Both the position numbers and the translations under genes were made by a program. The notes under the pieces were generated by a model, which saw only the letters and a program-made list of their open reading frames with translations, made no database searches and was not told where the DNA came from. Of a stretch of DNA of 64,000 nucleotides, positions 17,626-27,953 are shown one piece after another; within the stretch, counting starts at the first letter, position 1; every line of letters begins with the position of its first letter. The stretch is from an uncultured Megasphaera sp. (lineage in GTDB: Bacteria; Bacillota; Negativicutes; Veillonellales; Megasphaeraceae), in the NCBI GenBank assembly GCA_900540735.1, contig UQHB01000010.1, forward strand, positions 4,897 to 68,896. Reading direction: 5' to 3'.

Positions 17626-18636
17626 TTAAGCTTTAGCTTTTTTAATAGCTTCCGTTAATTTAGGAACGACTTCAAATGCATCGCCTACGATACCGTAGTC
17701 AGCAACCTGGAAGATAGGAGCATCTTCGTCTTTGTTGATAGCGATGATGCAGTCAGAACCGGAAATACCAGCAACGTGCTGAATAGCACCAGAAATAGCT
17801 ACAGCAACGTAGATTTTCGGAGCTACAGTTTTACCAGTCTGGCCAATCTGGAGCATCGGGTCAATCCAGCCAGCATCCGTAGCAGCACGGGAACCAGCAA
17901 CAACACCACCGAGAGCGTCTGCTAAATCCTGTAAAATGCCGCCTTCTTTGAACGGAGCTTCGCTGTTGAGGCCACGACCGCCAGCAACGATAACTTCAGC
18001 ATCTTCCAATTTGATGCCGCCGCCAGCTTTGATGAGTTCAACGAATTTTGTGAGGAAATCGCCGTCTGTGAGATCCACTTTGCCGTCGATAACTTCACCA
18101 GTTGCAGCTTCATCAGCCGGTTGTTTTTTGAATACGCTAGGACGTACAGTACCCATCTGCGGACGGTTATCCGGGCAGATGATTTCAGCCATGATGTTAC
18201 CACCTAAAGCCGGGCGAGTCCAAACGATAGTTTTGCCATCTTCGTCAACACCGAGCTGTGTGCAGTCTGCAGTTAAGCCGGTTTTGAGGTCGTTAGCAAT
18301 ACGCGGGCCGAGGTCACGGCCAATGTTCGTAGCGCCAATGAAGAATGCGCTCGGTTTAACTTCGTTAGCGAAGTCAACGATAACTTTAGCGTATGCAGTT
18401 GTATTGTAATGTTCCAATTTCGGATCATCGAATACGTATACTTTTTTAGCACCGTGGGCAATTAATTCCTGTGCTAACGGTTTTACGTTGGAGCCAACTA
18501 AGACAGCACCAACTTCATCACCTGTGGTTTCAGCCAATTTTTTAGCTTCGCCTAACAGTTCCAAAGTTACATTAACTAATTTGCCTTCGAACTGTTCAGC
18601 AATTACATATAAGCCTTTGTAGTCTTCTACAGCCAT
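17626..18636 (-). CDS. etfA: Electron transfer flavoprotein alpha subunit
   Basis: Partner of EtfB; carries an FAD through its C-terminal domain (KIYVAVAISGAIQHVAGI, then INKDEDAPIFQVADYGIVGD, about residues 260-320). In M. elsdenii the EtfAB complex bifurcates electrons from NADH to ferredoxin and, through butyryl-CoA dehydrogenase, to crotonyl-CoA; this is inferred by family here. I chose ATG at 18636, 9 bases from AAGGAGG; a GTG at 18642 is only 3 bases from it. Lies 19 bases after etfB. Confidence 0.96.
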   Translation of the reverse strand: MAVEDYKGLYVIAEQFEGKLVNVTLELLGEAKKLAETTGDEVGAVLVGSNVKPLAQELIAHGAKKVYVFDDPKLEHYNTTAYAKVIVDFANEVKPSAFFIGATNIGRDLGPRIANDLKTGLTADCTQLGVDEDGKTIVWTRPALGGNIMAEIICPDNRPQMGTVRPSVFKKQPADEAATGEVIDGKVDLTDGDFLTKFVELIKAGGGIKLEDAEVIVAGGRGLNSEAPFKEGGILQDLADALGGVVAGSRAATDAGWIDPMLQIGQTGKTVAPKIYVAVAISGAIQHVAGISGSDCIIAINKDEDAPIFQVADYGIVGDAFEVVPKLTEAIKKAKA

Positions 18637-18655
18637 TTTCACAGTCCTCCTTAGA

Positions 18656-19459
18656 TTAAATAACTTTTGCTGCAGTTAATTTTTCCATTAACTGATCAAC
18701 TGCTACCTGCGGATCTTCTTCGTTAATAACGAGACCACCGGATCTCTGAGGCGGAGTGAAAATCTTACGAACTTTAGTCGGAGAACCTTTAAGGCCTACA
18801 CGAGCTAAGTCAATATCAATGTCAGCAGCAGTTAAAGTCGGGATTTCGCGACGTTTTGCTTTCATCGTACCACGAATGGTCGGGAAGCGCGGGTCGTTCA
18901 ATTCGTAAACAGCTGTAACGAGAACAGGGAATTTAGCTTCTGTTACATAGTAACCTTCTTCGTTCTGCTGTTTAACTGTTACAGTGTCGCCTTCAACGTC
19001 TAATTTAGCTGCGTATGTAATCTGAGCGATGCCGAGTTCAGAAGCGATCTGCGGACCAACCTGAGCTGTATCGCCATCAATAGCTTGTTTACCGCAAAGG
19101 ATAATATCAAACTGTTCAATGCCTTTATCAGCAGCGAGTTTTTTAATAGCCTGGGAAAGAGCATAGCCAGTAGCTAAGGTATCAGAACCGCCAACTTTCG
19201 GATCGGATAACAAATAAGCGTCATCTGCGCCCATTGCTAAACCTTCACGTAATACATCTTTTGCCTGAGGTGGCCCCATGCAAAGCAATGTAACTTTAGC
19301 ACCTTGATTGTCTTTTAACTGGAGAGCTGCTTCCAAAGCGTTCTGGTCAAAAGGATTGAAAATGTTAGGAACACCAGCACGAATGACGGTATGTTTTACG
19401 GGGTCAATCTTAACTTCTGCTGTGTCCGGAACTTGTTTGACACATACCAATATTTCCAT
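18656..19459 (-). CDS. etfB: Electron transfer flavoprotein beta subunit
   Basis: A 267-residue EtfB, starting MEILVCVKQVPDTAEVKI. The nucleotide-binding DIILCGKQAIDGDTAQVGPQ segment is of the kind that holds a second FAD in bifurcating Etfs. The C-terminal GSPTKVRKIFTPPQRSGG is typical. It sits 92 bases after bcd, the same order as in many butyrate producers. Confidence 0.96.
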   Translation of the reverse strand: MEILVCVKQVPDTAEVKIDPVKHTVIRAGVPNIFNPFDQNALEAALQLKDNQGAKVTLLCMGPPQAKDVLREGLAMGADDAYLLSDPKVGGSDTLATGYALSQAIKKLAADKGIEQFDIILCGKQAIDGDTAQVGPQIASELGIAQITYAAKLDVEGDTVTVKQQNEEGYYVTEAKFPVLVTAVYELNDPRFPTIRGTMKAKRREIPTLTAADIDIDLARVGLKGSPTKVRKIFTPPQRSGGLVINEEDPQVAVDQLMEKLTAAKVI

Positions 19460-19551
19460 TTACGTTTGCCTCCTAAATATATCTTTTTTATTCAACGGGC
19501 ATGACCCCCACAAGGCCATGCCCGCGTCATAAACCATGTAATTACTTGCGA

Positions 19552-20694
19552 TTACCGCAATAATGCGCCACCAGTTACCATGAGCTGTACTTCGTTAGTA
19601 CCTTCATAAATCTGAGTAATCTTAGCGTCACGCATATGACGAGCAACCGGATATTCTTCGCTGTAGCCATAGCCGCCGAAGATTTGAACTGCTTCTACAG
19701 AAACTTCCATAGCAACATCCGATGCGAATCTCTTAGCAATAGCAGCATCTACAGTGAACGGCTGACCTTCTTGTTTCTTGAAAGCAGCTTTGTAAACGAG
19801 GTTACGAGCAGCTTCAATCTTCATCTTCATGTCAGCAAGTTTGAAGGAAATGCTCTGGAATTTGCAAAGAGGACGACCGAACTGAACACGTTGTTTGGAG
19901 TATTCAACAGCATCGTTCAAAGCAGCTTCTGCAATACCAAGAGCCTGAGCAGCAACGCCGATACGGCCGCCGTCCAAGGTCATCATAGCAATCTTGAAGC
20001 CTTTGCCTTCCTGGCCAAGGAGGTTTTCCTTAGGAACTTTCATGTTCTGGAAGACTAATTCCATCGTCTGCGATGTATGGATACCGAGTTTATCTTCTTT
20101 CTTACCGAAGCTGAAGCCTTCATAGCCTTTTTCGATGATGAATGCGCTAATACCTTTGGTACCCTGCGATTTATCAGTCATAGCGAAGATGATGTAAATG
20201 TCAGCTGCGCCGGCGTTGGTAATGAATACTTTCGAACCGTTGATGATGTAGTCGCCGTTTTCATCTTTCGTAGCAACTGTCTGCTGGCCCGAAGCATCGG
20301 TCCCTGCGTTCGGTTCTGTTAAGCCGAATGCACCGAGTTTTGTACCTTCAACGAGCGGAGTGAGGTATTTTTCTTTCTGTTCTTCTGTACCAAACTGCCA
20401 AATCGGGTTTGCACAGAGGGAAACCGTTGCCGATAAGGTAATGGACATACCAGCATCGTATTTAGCTAATTCTTCAACAGCTAAGATGTAGCTCAAAACG
20501 TCACATTCAGCACCGCCGTATTTTTCTTCGAAGTATGCACCAGCAAGACCGAGACCTAACATTTCTTCTACTAATGCTTCATCGAAAACACCTTGATGAT
20601 CACGTTCTGTAATGGTTGGGAGCAATTTCTTTTCGCCAAAGTCCTTAGCCAATTTGATAAATTCCTGTTGTTCTTCAGTGAAATTAAAATTCAT
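19552..20694 (-). CDS. bcd: Short-chain acyl-CoA dehydrogenase (butyryl-CoA dehydrogenase)
   Basis: A 380-residue FAD enzyme that reduces crotonyl-CoA to butyryl-CoA. The fold is complete: an N-terminal helical domain, FAD/substrate motifs FGLTEPNAGTDASG and FITNAGAADIYI, and the C-terminal QIYEGTNEVQLMVTGGALL with the catalytic glutamate. The sequence resembles, from memory, the well-studied M. elsdenii enzyme along its whole length, the main reason for the taxonomic call. It is followed by etfB and etfA; the three form one transcript. Confidence 0.96.
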   Translation of the reverse strand: MNFNFTEEQQEFIKLAKDFGEKKLLPTITERDHQGVFDEALVEEMLGLGLAGAYFEEKYGGAECDVLSYILAVEELAKYDAGMSITLSATVSLCANPIWQFGTEEQKEKYLTPLVEGTKLGAFGLTEPNAGTDASGQQTVATKDENGDYIINGSKVFITNAGAADIYIIFAMTDKSQGTKGISAFIIEKGYEGFSFGKKEDKLGIHTSQTMELVFQNMKVPKENLLGQEGKGFKIAMMTLDGGRIGVAAQALGIAEAALNDAVEYSKQRVQFGRPLCKFQSISFKLADMKMKIEAARNLVYKAAFKKQEGQPFTVDAAIAKRFASDVAMEVSVEAVQIFGGYGYSEEYPVARHMRDAKITQIYEGTNEVQLMVTGGALLR

Positions 20695-21041
20695 GATGTG
20701 CCACTCTCCTTGATATAAATTGTGATGTGTAGATACTGCCGAGTTGCAGTCATTACGCCGTGCTTCTGTAAGAAAATACAGTAACTGGAATAACGTGCTG
20801 CTTCAACATACCTAAAACTTCCGAGTAGTAAGTAGATTCTCATCTACTTTTGCTTACAAAAGAATTGTACATCTTTTCACAATATAAATCAATACTGAAA
20901 GTGGCTTTACAGGCAATATTGCTATTCAATTTTCTCATAGGCGAAAATGTAGTTATGCGTTTTTGATTACCTTTCGCCTTACGAACTAATTATATCACAA
21001 ACTATACGGGTTGTACAATTTATTTTTTCGAATTCTTTAGC
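20695..21041. other. 347-base AT-rich intergenic region upstream of bcd
   Basis: No coding frame is convincing. Besides the predicted bcd promoter it holds a small hairpin (AGTAGA/TCTACT, 20831-20848) in the bcd leader. I see no riboswitch core. The part next to the Nudix gene stop has no strong terminator stem. Confidence 0.6.
20864..20892 (-). promoter_or_regulatory. Predicted promoter of bcd-etfBA
   Basis: TTGATT and TACAAT with a 17-base spacer on the minus strand, giving an untranslated leader of about 165 bases. Confidence 0.55.
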
Positions 21042-21677
21042 CTAAATTTTGCTACCCCTATACTCTTTAGTCATGCTTAGGCGAATAGACAAAAAGTTTC
21101 GTATAATTTGGGCCGTAATGCCCCAGATTATGTACTTCCCGTAACGATATATAAAAACTTCATACGGACGACGGCGTACCCAGTCCCGTTGAGCAGAAAC
21201 AGATAGGTTTTTCGGGAATCCCGGTGCCGGTTTCGTGGCCATATCCATAAGAGCCCGCTGCGGTTCATGTGTTTCAAACCACGTGAGCGGCACCGTGAAG
21301 ACTTTGGCTACTTCCCCTTTACTGAGGGTAAATTCTGTCGCCTTTACACGGGCTGCATAGGGATAGACAAGTACGCCTACAGGCGACTCGACATAGTCTA
21401 GGGGGCCTAAGAGGTCGATATCCCCTTCAGTAATGCCTAATTCTTCTCTCGTTTCGCGCAGTGCCGTCACCCACGGTGACGCATCGTCTCCTTCCATACT
21501 GCCGCCAGGAAAACAAATATCCCCAGGCTGCCAGCCTAGTTTGGGACTGCGCACTTCAAAGAGCAGCTCTTCCTTGCCTTCTTCGCTAAGGACGGGCACT
21601 AAGACGGCACACGGTACAGTCTGTAAGATACGATTTTGTACGGGCACGCGCGTTCTCCACGCCGTTACATCGATCAT
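21042..21677 (-). CDS. Nudix hydrolase, CoA-pyrophosphatase (NudL/YeaB) type
   Basis: The Nudix box is complete in the segment that starts GGSMEGDDASP and ends RETREELGI (residues about 57-79; G-x5-E-x7-REUxEExGU). The preceding ICFPGG and the later TWFETHEP are as in CoA pyrophosphatases, which cut CoA to phosphopantetheine and 3',5'-ADP. At 211 residues it is of usual length. It stands alone after the leuS terminator, just upstream of the bcd region. Substrate assignment rests on family resemblance only. Confidence 0.85.
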   Translation of the reverse strand: MIDVTAWRTRVPVQNRILQTVPCAVLVPVLSEEGKEELLFEVRSPKLGWQPGDICFPGGSMEGDDASPWVTALRETREELGITEGDIDLLGPLDYVESPVGVLVYPYAARVKATEFTLSKGEVAKVFTVPLTWFETHEPQRALMDMATKPAPGFPKNLSVSAQRDWVRRRPYEVFIYRYGKYIIWGITAQIIRNFLSIRLSMTKEYRGSKI

Positions 21678-21702
21678 AGGTCTCTTCCCCTTTCAGATAC
21701 AA

Positions 21703-21732
21703 GAAAAGGATGCCCAGCGGACATCCTTTCTC
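21703..21732 (-). terminator. Terminator after leuS
   Basis: AAAGGATG/CATCCTTT stem with a short GC-rich apex, followed on the minus strand by TTTTCTT. Confidence 0.85.
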
Positions 21733-21745
21733 TTTACATAAAAAC

Positions 21746-24232
21746 TTATTTTACAACGATGTTGATGATTTTTTTCGGTACGACAATGAATTTAACGATT
21801 GTCTTGCCATCTGTAAATTCTTTGACTCTGTCGAGGCCTAAGACTTGTTCTTTCAACGCATCTTTATCGATTTCTACAGGAACTGTAATGCGTTCGCGGA
21901 CTTTGCCATTAATCTGAATCGGCAATTCTACTTCGTCGACGACGAGGGCTTTCGTATCGACTGTAGGCCATTCTTGTGCATGGACGCTGCCTGTAAAGCC
22001 TGCAATTTGCCATAATTCTTCCGTAATGTGCGGTGTAAACGGTGCGAGGAGTTTTAAGAGGTTCGTCACTGCTTCCATCGCTACGTCTTTGTGCATGGAC
22101 TTGTTACTGCCTACGTAGTTGTACATGGCATTAACATATTCCATAATGGAGCTGACTGCCGTATTGAGGGCATAGTTACCATCGACACCTTTAACGTCTT
22201 CTGTAACTTTGGTAATAGTCGTAAATTCTTGGAAGCGCAATTCTTTTTCTGCTTCTGTGTATTTACCCTGGCTGTCTTCACCTGCTTTGGCAAGGTCAAG
22301 ATACTGATGGACAATACGCCATACACGGTTGAGGAAACGGAAGGACCCTTCTACGCCCGTATCGGACCACGCCAGATCACGTTCTGGCGGTGCTGCAAAG
22401 AGGATGAATAAACGGCCTGTGTCGGCACCGTATTTGCTAAGGATTTCTTCAGGCGAAACGATATTGCCCTTCGATTTAGACATTTTACTGCCATCGAGGA
22501 GTACCATGCCTTGTGTGAGGAGCCGTTCAAACGGTTCGACTGCATCGACGAGGCCTGCGTCATGGAAGACTTTAACGAAGAAACGGGAATAGAGCAAATG
22601 CAAAATAGCATGTTCAATACCGCCAATGTACTGGTCAACGTTCATCCAGTGATTAGCTTTCTTCGGATCCCATGGCTGTTCATCGTTCCGCGCGTCAATG
22701 TAGCGGAGGTAGTACCACGACGAGCATACGAAGGTATCCATCGTATCTGTTTCGCGCGTAGCCGGGCCGCCGCATTTCGGGCAGGTGCAATGAACGAAAT
22801 CTTCACTCGTCTTCAAAGGAGACGTAGCACCAGCTGTAAATTTAACGTCTGTCGGAAGTTTAACCGGGAGCTGGTCTTCCGGTACGAGCTGTTCGCCACA
22901 TTTCGGGCAGTAAATAATAGGAATAGGAGCACCCCAATAGCGCTGACGGGAAATGAGCCAGTCACGGAGTTTGTAGTTGACGGTGCCCTTACCGATGCCC
23001 TTATCTTCGAGCCATTTCGTAATAGCTTTACGGCCTTCTTCGTCAGTCAAGCCGTCAAATTCACCGGAATTGACGAGTGTGCCCGGGTCGTGGTAAGCTT
23101 CGGTCATCGTGTCGAGGTCGAGATCCTTTTCTTTATTCTGGACAACTAAGCGGATTGGCAAGTTGAATTTCTTCGCAAATTCCCAGTCACGTTGGTCATG
23201 AGCCGGTACGCCCATAACGGCACCAGTACCATAATCGACGAGGACGTAGTTGGCAATCCAAATAGGTACTTTTTCACCATTGACCGGATTGATGGCATAA
23301 TCACCAGTGAACATACCTTCTTTTTCAGCATCATTCGACGTACGGTCCATGTCGTTCATGTTCTTCATGCGCGTAATGAAGGCCTGTAATTCTGCTTCGT
23401 TCGGCTGTCCCTTAATGAGTTCCTGTACATACGGATGTTCCGGCGCAAGGACGATGTAGGTCACACCGAAAATCGTATCGACACGAGTGGAGAACATGGG
23501 CACTTTTTTGCCGATTGCCGGAATATCAAAGGAGAATTCTGCCCCTTCGCTGCGGCCAATCCAGTTTTTCTGCATGGTCTTAACTCGTTCCGGCCAGCCG
23601 GGTAATAATTTCAAATCGTCTAAGAGACGGTCTGCATAGTCTGTGATTTTAAAGAACCATTGTTTTAAATCTTTCTTGACGACCGGTTGGTCACAACGCC
23701 AGCATAAGCCGTCAATAACCTGTTCGTTAGCCAATACGGTATTGCAATGTTCACACCAGTTAACCTTTGCTTCTTTGCGGTATGCAAGGCCCCGTTTGTA
23801 TAAGAGTTCAAAAATCCACTGCGTCCATTTGTAGTATTTTTCGTGGCACGTAGCGACTTCTCTATTCCAGTCATAGGACAAGCCCAAGGCTTTTTGCTGA
23901 CGCGTCATGTTCGCAATATTACTGAACGTCCAGTCAGCAGGGGGAATATTATGTTTAATGGCTGCGTTTTCAGCAGGCATGCCGAATGCATCATAGCCCA
24001 TCGGATGGAGTACATTAAAGCCATTCATACGGCGATAGCGGGCAATAACGTCACCAATCGTGTAGTTGCGGACGTGGCCCATGTGTAAATTACCCGACGG
24101 ATACGGGAACATTTCCAGGACATAGTACGGCGGTCTGCCATTGTCGTCAGGGCATTTGTCTACTTTATTATCAGCCCAGATTTTTTGCCATTTCTGTTCT
24201 ATTTCTTGGGGAATATATTTTTCCAATTTCAA
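21746..24232 (-). CDS. leuS: Leucyl-tRNA synthetase
   Basis: A class I synthetase of about 828 residues. It shows the HIGH motif within [14 protein letters not shown] (about 35-48), an inserted CP1 editing domain with the [13 protein letters not shown] stretch, zinc-type cysteine pairs ([12 protein letters not shown]) and KMSKSKGN (about 570). I chose TTG at 24232, preceded by GGAGGAG; it gives [10 protein letters not shown], the common N-terminus. An ATG at 24262 would add ten residues that match nothing familiar. No T-box lies upstream, unlike thrS. Confidence 0.96.
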   Translation of the reverse strand: MKLEKYIPQEIEQKWQKIWADNKVDKCPDDNGRPPYYVLEMFPYPSGNLHMGHVRNYTIGDVIARYRRMNGFNVLHPMGYDAFGMPAENAAIKHNIPPADWTFSNIANMTRQQKALGLSYDWNREVATCHEKYYKWTQWIFELLYKRGLAYRKEAKVNWCEHCNTVLANEQVIDGLCWRCDQPVVKKDLKQWFFKITDYADRLLDDLKLLPGWPERVKTMQKNWIGRSEGAEFSFDIPAIGKKVPMFSTRVDTIFGVTYIVLAPEHPYVQELIKGQPNEAELQAFITRMKNMNDMDRTSNDAEKEGMFTGDYAINPVNGEKVPIWIANYVLVDYGTGAVMGVPAHDQRDWEFAKKFNLPIRLVVQNKEKDLDLDTMTEAYHDPGTLVNSGEFDGLTDEEGRKAITKWLEDKGIGKGTVNYKLRDWLISRQRYWGAPIPIIYCPKCGEQLVPEDQLPVKLPTDVKFTAGATSPLKTSEDFVHCTCPKCGGPATRETDTMDTFVCSSWYYLRYIDARNDEQPWDPKKANHWMNVDQYIGGIEHAILHLLYSRFFVKVFHDAGLVDAVEPFERLLTQGMVLLDGSKMSKSKGNIVSPEEILSKYGADTGRLFILFAAPPERDLAWSDTGVEGSFRFLNRVWRIVHQYLDLAKAGEDSQGKYTEAEKELRFQEFTTITKVTEDVKGVDGNYALNTAVSSIMEYVNAMYNYVGSNKSMHKDVAMEAVTNLLKLLAPFTPHITEELWQIAGFTGSVHAQEWPTVDTKALVVDEVELPIQINGKVRERITVPVEIDKDALKEQVLGLDRVKEFTDGKTIVKFIVVPKKIINIVVK

Positions 24233-24293
24233 AACTCCTCCTCTAATAACAGTACAGCCCAAGCGGCTCTACTGATATAGCACTTTGATACTA

Positions 24294-24322
24294 ATTATAG
24301 TGGTCTCGCCTCGTCAAGTCAA
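24294..24322 (-). promoter_or_regulatory. Promoter of leuS
   Basis: TTGACT and TATAAT with a 17-base spacer on the minus strand; the -35 overlaps the last codons of the GH18 gene. The leader to TTG 24232 is about 55-60 bases. Confidence 0.75.
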
Positions 24323-26056
24323 TTCATGTTTTGCAAATCCTTGCCAAAAATCTGCCGGTTCAAAGCCTTTGCGCCAAAAGGCTGCGCCGCCGAGATGGTA
24401 CGTTTCGACGAGTTTTGCTTTTTCCTTGAGCGATGCGTCGTCTTCGAACCAAATCTTGACCCGTCCTGTAACTAAAGGCAAATCGAGATAATGGAGACGC
24501 AACGTGTCGTCCCATTTGACGTAGGCTTTATACTTTTCGCGGATGGCTACACTGTCTGCTAAGGTCAAGGTGCGGACAAAGAGCTTGGGTTTCGCTTGCT
24601 GTGTCCCTTTTGGGGCTGCATATTGCGCCGGTGCTGCCGCAGGAAGAGCCTCTAATCCTTCTTCGAGGGCCACAGGCCGTACAGACGGGAATAAAGGCAA
24701 ATATGCCGATTGCCACGGTGCAGGAATGGTATTCCCTACGCTTGTCGTATCGGTCGGTTCCATGGCCGTATCTGTCCCTTTAGCCGTATCTACAGCGAGA
24801 GCTTTCGTATCAATAGCCGGCCATTCGTCTAACTTCGTGGGCAACTCTTTCTGATTCTTCGCTTCAAACCAAATTCGCATGTATAAGGGCATGCCTAAGA
24901 GGATTTTTTCTGACGGCACGATGTTAGTCATATTCTGGACAGCCTTTTCTACCCACGGATACGACGCAACTGGCCCGGCAACAGGACTAGTCCGGCCGAA
25001 TTGGTCGTACGCCATGACCATCATGTAATCTAAAGACGGAGCTAACTTTTCCCGGTCATACACAAGAGACCAGTTAGGACTATCAGAAATAGGCGTTACA
25101 TCCATAGAAAGCTGAATGCCGTACGCATGGACAGCATCGCTGATTTTCTTTACAAAGGCCGTCAATTTATCTTTGTCTTCGTAGCGCACATTTTCAAAGT
25201 CGAGATTATATCCTTTGAAATCATATAACAACGCATAGCCAATGAGCTCGGTAATCATCTTATCCTGCAATGCTGGCTTCGCTAAAATTTGATGGGTTAA
25301 TTCCGGGTCGAATTGATTGTCCACCAAGGACCACATGGCGTAGCCTGCATTTTGGTACGTTTCAGCTAGCATATCAAAATCCGGATGCCGCAAGGATATA
25401 CCGTCTTTGGTCAAACGGAAAACGCACGGCGACATGACGGGCTGATGCGTGTCTAGTTTAGTCATGGCCTGAGTTTCACTCATGACTGGATCCCAGAAGA
25501 GGACCGTCCCCATTTTCCCCTTCTTTTGCTGCGGTATAGGTGCTGCTTCTTGGGGAAGTAAAACAGGTGTGCCTTGGACGGCTTCCGCTGGCGGTAAAAC
25601 CGTCATAGCATCACCGTCTAATTCATAGCGAATGCCTAAGGCCTTGCGAATATGCTTAATGTTAATGGTCCGGCTGCTGCCAGCTTGCTGTCCCGGTAAT
25701 TGCAAGGCTGCTCGCGTCGCTTTATACGTCGTTTGATTGGGTGCAGCCGGTACAGTTACCCAATAAGTGCCCGCTTTGGCATCAGCTGTATGGAGGCCAT
25801 AAGACTGCAACGCTTTATCCGATACGAGCCAACGGCCATTGGCTTCGACGATTTTTGAGCTTTCAATTTCCGTCGCTGGAATGGGGTTGGTCACAGTCGG
25901 TACGGCAAAGGCCGGGTCATCTTCTTTATCTTGATTGACAGTCACTACAGCTGGCGTGGTCATCGGTGCCGCAGGGTCTGCCGCTAAAAGTGTCGTCGTC
26001 GACAAACAAAACAGGGCAGCCAAACAAGCGGCTTGCGCCCATGATGGATGTTTCAT
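24314..26056 (-). CDS. Secreted GH18-family protein with N-terminal stalk-like domain
   Basis: A 580-residue exported protein: signal peptide (residues 1-26, ending LLAA), a middle region around 80-155 that looks like a copper-amine-oxidase-N/stalk domain, and a glycoside hydrolase 18 domain (about 185-580). The catalytic strand reads GYNLDFENV, the variant typical of YaaH/SleL cortex-lytic N-acetylglucosaminidases, where the final glutamate is the acid. Later MVMAYDQFG is another GH18 landmark. A Pro/Ala-rich insertion splits the C-terminal half (about 430-490). The likely target is peptidoglycan or another glucosamine polymer. Confidence 0.88.
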   Translation of the reverse strand: MKHPSWAQAACLAALFCLSTTTLLAADPAAPMTTPAVVTVNQDKEDDPAFAVPTVTNPIPATEIESSKIVEANGRWLVSDKALQSYGLHTADAKAGTYWVTVPAAPNQTTYKATRAALQLPGQQAGSSRTINIKHIRKALGIRYELDGDAMTVLPPAEAVQGTPVLLPQEAAPIPQQKKGKMGTVLFWDPVMSETQAMTKLDTHQPVMSPCVFRLTKDGISLRHPDFDMLAETYQNAGYAMWSLVDNQFDPELTHQILAKPALQDKMITELIGYALLYDFKGYNLDFENVRYEDKDKLTAFVKKISDAVHAYGIQLSMDVTPISDSPNWSLVYDREKLAPSLDYMMVMAYDQFGRTSPVAGPVASYPWVEKAVQNMTNIVPSEKILLGMPLYMRIWFEAKNQKELPTKLDEWPAIDTKALAVDTAKGTDTAMEPTDTTSVGNTIPAPWQSAYLPLFPSVRPVALEEGLEALPAAAPAQYAAPKGTQQAKPKLFVRTLTLADSVAIREKYKAYVKWDDTLRLHYLDLPLVTGRVKIWFEDDASLKEKAKLVETYHLGGAAFWRKGFEPADFWQGFAKHELT

Positions 26057-26179
26057 GTATATTCTCCCTTACGATAAAATACTTTTCCCTTATACAGTAA
26101 AATCATGTATAATAAAAGCCGCAATCGGTATGTCACCCGTTGCGTATGAACCTATTATATCATAAAGGAGGTACATATA

Positions 26180-26974
26180 TTGCATCAATATTTATTTTTT
26201 ATTGGCACTTTCCCTATTCGGGCGTACGGCCTGCTCTTTATGCTCGGCATCATTTCGTCCGGCCTCGTCGCCTATTACATTATGAAACGAGACGGTCGCG
26301 GCTGGCACGTCCATATGTTTGATTTCACTATGTATTGCGGTCTTGCCGGTATCTTTGGCGGCCGCCTGTGGGACGTATTCTTTTTTGACTGGGCCTATTA
26401 CCATAATCACTTGACGGAAATCCCTTTCGTTTGGCAAGGCGGCATGGCCATTCAAGGGGGGCTCCTCTTCGGTGCCATTGCGGGCATTCTCTATACGCGC
26501 CGTCACGGCATCGACACGTGGGCCTTTGGCGATTTGCTTGCCCCAGCTATCATCCTCGGCCAGTCCGTTGGTCGTATGGCCAACCTCATGAATGGCGATG
26601 CCTTTGGTCATCCTACAGGGGGCAATTTTGGCATCGTCTACCCCGATACGACCCTTGCGTACCATACGTACGGCAGCCAACCCTTGTGGCCTGCCGAAGT
26701 CTGGGAAGGACAACTCGATATTCTCGTCTTTGTTGCCCTTCTATTTTATAGTTCCTTTAAACACAAAAAAGGACAAGTCTTTTGCGTGTACGTCATGCTC
26801 TATGCCATTGAACGGTTCTTCTTAGAATTTCTTCGCGGCGACTACGTCAATCTCACGATGGGCTTAAAATCAGCGCAAATGACCAGTGTCGTTGCCTTTG
26901 CCATTGCCTTTATCGTCTTCTTGTACTTGCAATTTAATGGCACGATTGACAAGGAAGACAAAGGTCAAGCATAA
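26180..26974 (+). CDS. lgt: Prolipoprotein diacylglyceryl transferase
   Basis: Attaches diacylglycerol to the lipobox cysteine of lipoproteins in the inner membrane. The 264-residue protein has about seven hydrophobic segments, the signature GRMANLMNGDAFG (near residue 133) and FPIRAYGLLFMLG at the start. Translation begins at TTG, 8 bases after AAAGGAGG. The aldo/keto reductase follows after 36 bases. Confidence 0.95.
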   Translation: MHQYLFFIGTFPIRAYGLLFMLGIISSGLVAYYIMKRDGRGWHVHMFDFTMYCGLAGIFGGRLWDVFFFDWAYYHNHLTEIPFVWQGGMAIQGGLLFGAIAGILYTRRHGIDTWAFGDLLAPAIILGQSVGRMANLMNGDAFGHPTGGNFGIVYPDTTLAYHTYGSQPLWPAEVWEGQLDILVFVALLFYSSFKHKKGQVFCVYVMLYAIERFFLEFLRGDYVNLTMGLKSAQMTSVVAFAIAFIVFLYLQFNGTIDKEDKGQA

Positions 26975-27010
26975 TATAAGCATATGATATTGCATACTAA
27001 GGAGGCTCTC

Positions 27011-27847
27011 ATGACTATTCCAACTATTACCCTCAATGATGGCGTAACCATTCCGCAACTCGGTTTTGGCACGTATTTATTAAACGGTCAATTTGGCAAA
27101 AACGCCATTGTCGACGCACTCCACCGGGGCTATCGGCTCCTCGATTCGGCTTTTAATTACGAAAACGAAGGGGCTGTCGGTGCAGCCATTCGCGAATCCG
27201 GCATCAAACGTGATGACATCATTGTCACATCTAAACTGCCCGGCCGCCGCCATGCGTATAAACAAGCTCTCGTGACCATTGAAGAATCGCTCTTCCGCAT
27301 AGGACTCGATTATATCGACATTTACCTCATTCATTGGCCTAATCCCAAACAAGGCCTTTATGTCGAAGCGTGGCAAGCTCTTGTAGAAGCGAAAAAACGA
27401 GGCTATCTCCGCTCTATTGGCGTATGCAACTTCATTCCTGAATACTTGGACAAAATTATTGCCGAAACAGGTGTCACACCGTCAATCAACCAAATCGAGC
27501 TCCATCCGTACTTCAACCAAGCAGAACAACGGGCATACGACAAAGCTCACGGCATTGTCGACGAAGCGTGGAGCCCTATGGCACGAGGAAATAAAGTCTT
27601 TACAGACCCAGTGCTCAATGATATTGCCCAAGCCCACGGCAAATCGGTCACGCAAATCATTTTGCGCTGGCATTTACAGCTCGGTGACGTGCCCTTACCA
27701 AAAGCTACATCTGAAGCGCATCAGCTAGAAAATCTGGCCGTCTTCGATTTTACCTTAAGTGATGACGAAATGAACCGCATCAACGCCTTGTCCAAACCAG
27801 ACGGTAGAAATAAAGACCAAGACCCGCGGTATTACGAAGAATTTTAA
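27011..27847 (+). CDS. Aldo/keto reductase
   Basis: NADPH-dependent reduction of aldehydes and ketones. The AKR tetrad is visible: Asp and Tyr in LLDSAFNYENE, Lys in TSKLPG, His in LIHWPNP. The phosphate-binding LPKATSEAHQLEN lies near the C-terminus. I chose ATG at 27011, 5 bases after AAGGAGG, giving 278 residues. An ATG at 26984 would add nine residues and lacks a ribosome site. Probably read through from lgt; a strong terminator follows. Confidence 0.92.
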   Translation: MTIPTITLNDGVTIPQLGFGTYLLNGQFGKNAIVDALHRGYRLLDSAFNYENEGAVGAAIRESGIKRDDIIVTSKLPGRRHAYKQALVTIEESLFRIGLDYIDIYLIHWPNPKQGLYVEAWQALVEAKKRGYLRSIGVCNFIPEYLDKIIAETGVTPSINQIELHPYFNQAEQRAYDKAHGIVDEAWSPMARGNKVFTDPVLNDIAQAHGKSVTQIILRWHLQLGDVPLPKATSEAHQLENLAVFDFTLSDDEMNRINALSKPDGRNKDQDPRYYEEF

Positions 27848-27868
27848 CATTATATAAACGAGTATACA

Positions 27869-27911
27869 AAAAGCCCCTTCTTCACTGCCAGTGCAGTAAA
27901 GAAGGGGCTTA
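27869..27911. terminator. Bidirectional terminator
   Basis: AAGCCCCTTCTTCACTG and CAGTAAAGAAGGGGCTT form a 16-17 bp stem (one mismatch) around CCAGTG between the aldo/keto reductase and the convergent outer-membrane protein gene. Confidence 0.92.
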
Positions 27912-27953
27912 GTTACTTATAGGGTGTAATCAGCTATGGGCGTGGTATAGCTG

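Noticed and set aside
22511..23149. 212-codon open frame opposite leuS
   Set aside because: Antisense to a conserved synthetase; no domain, no ribosome site.
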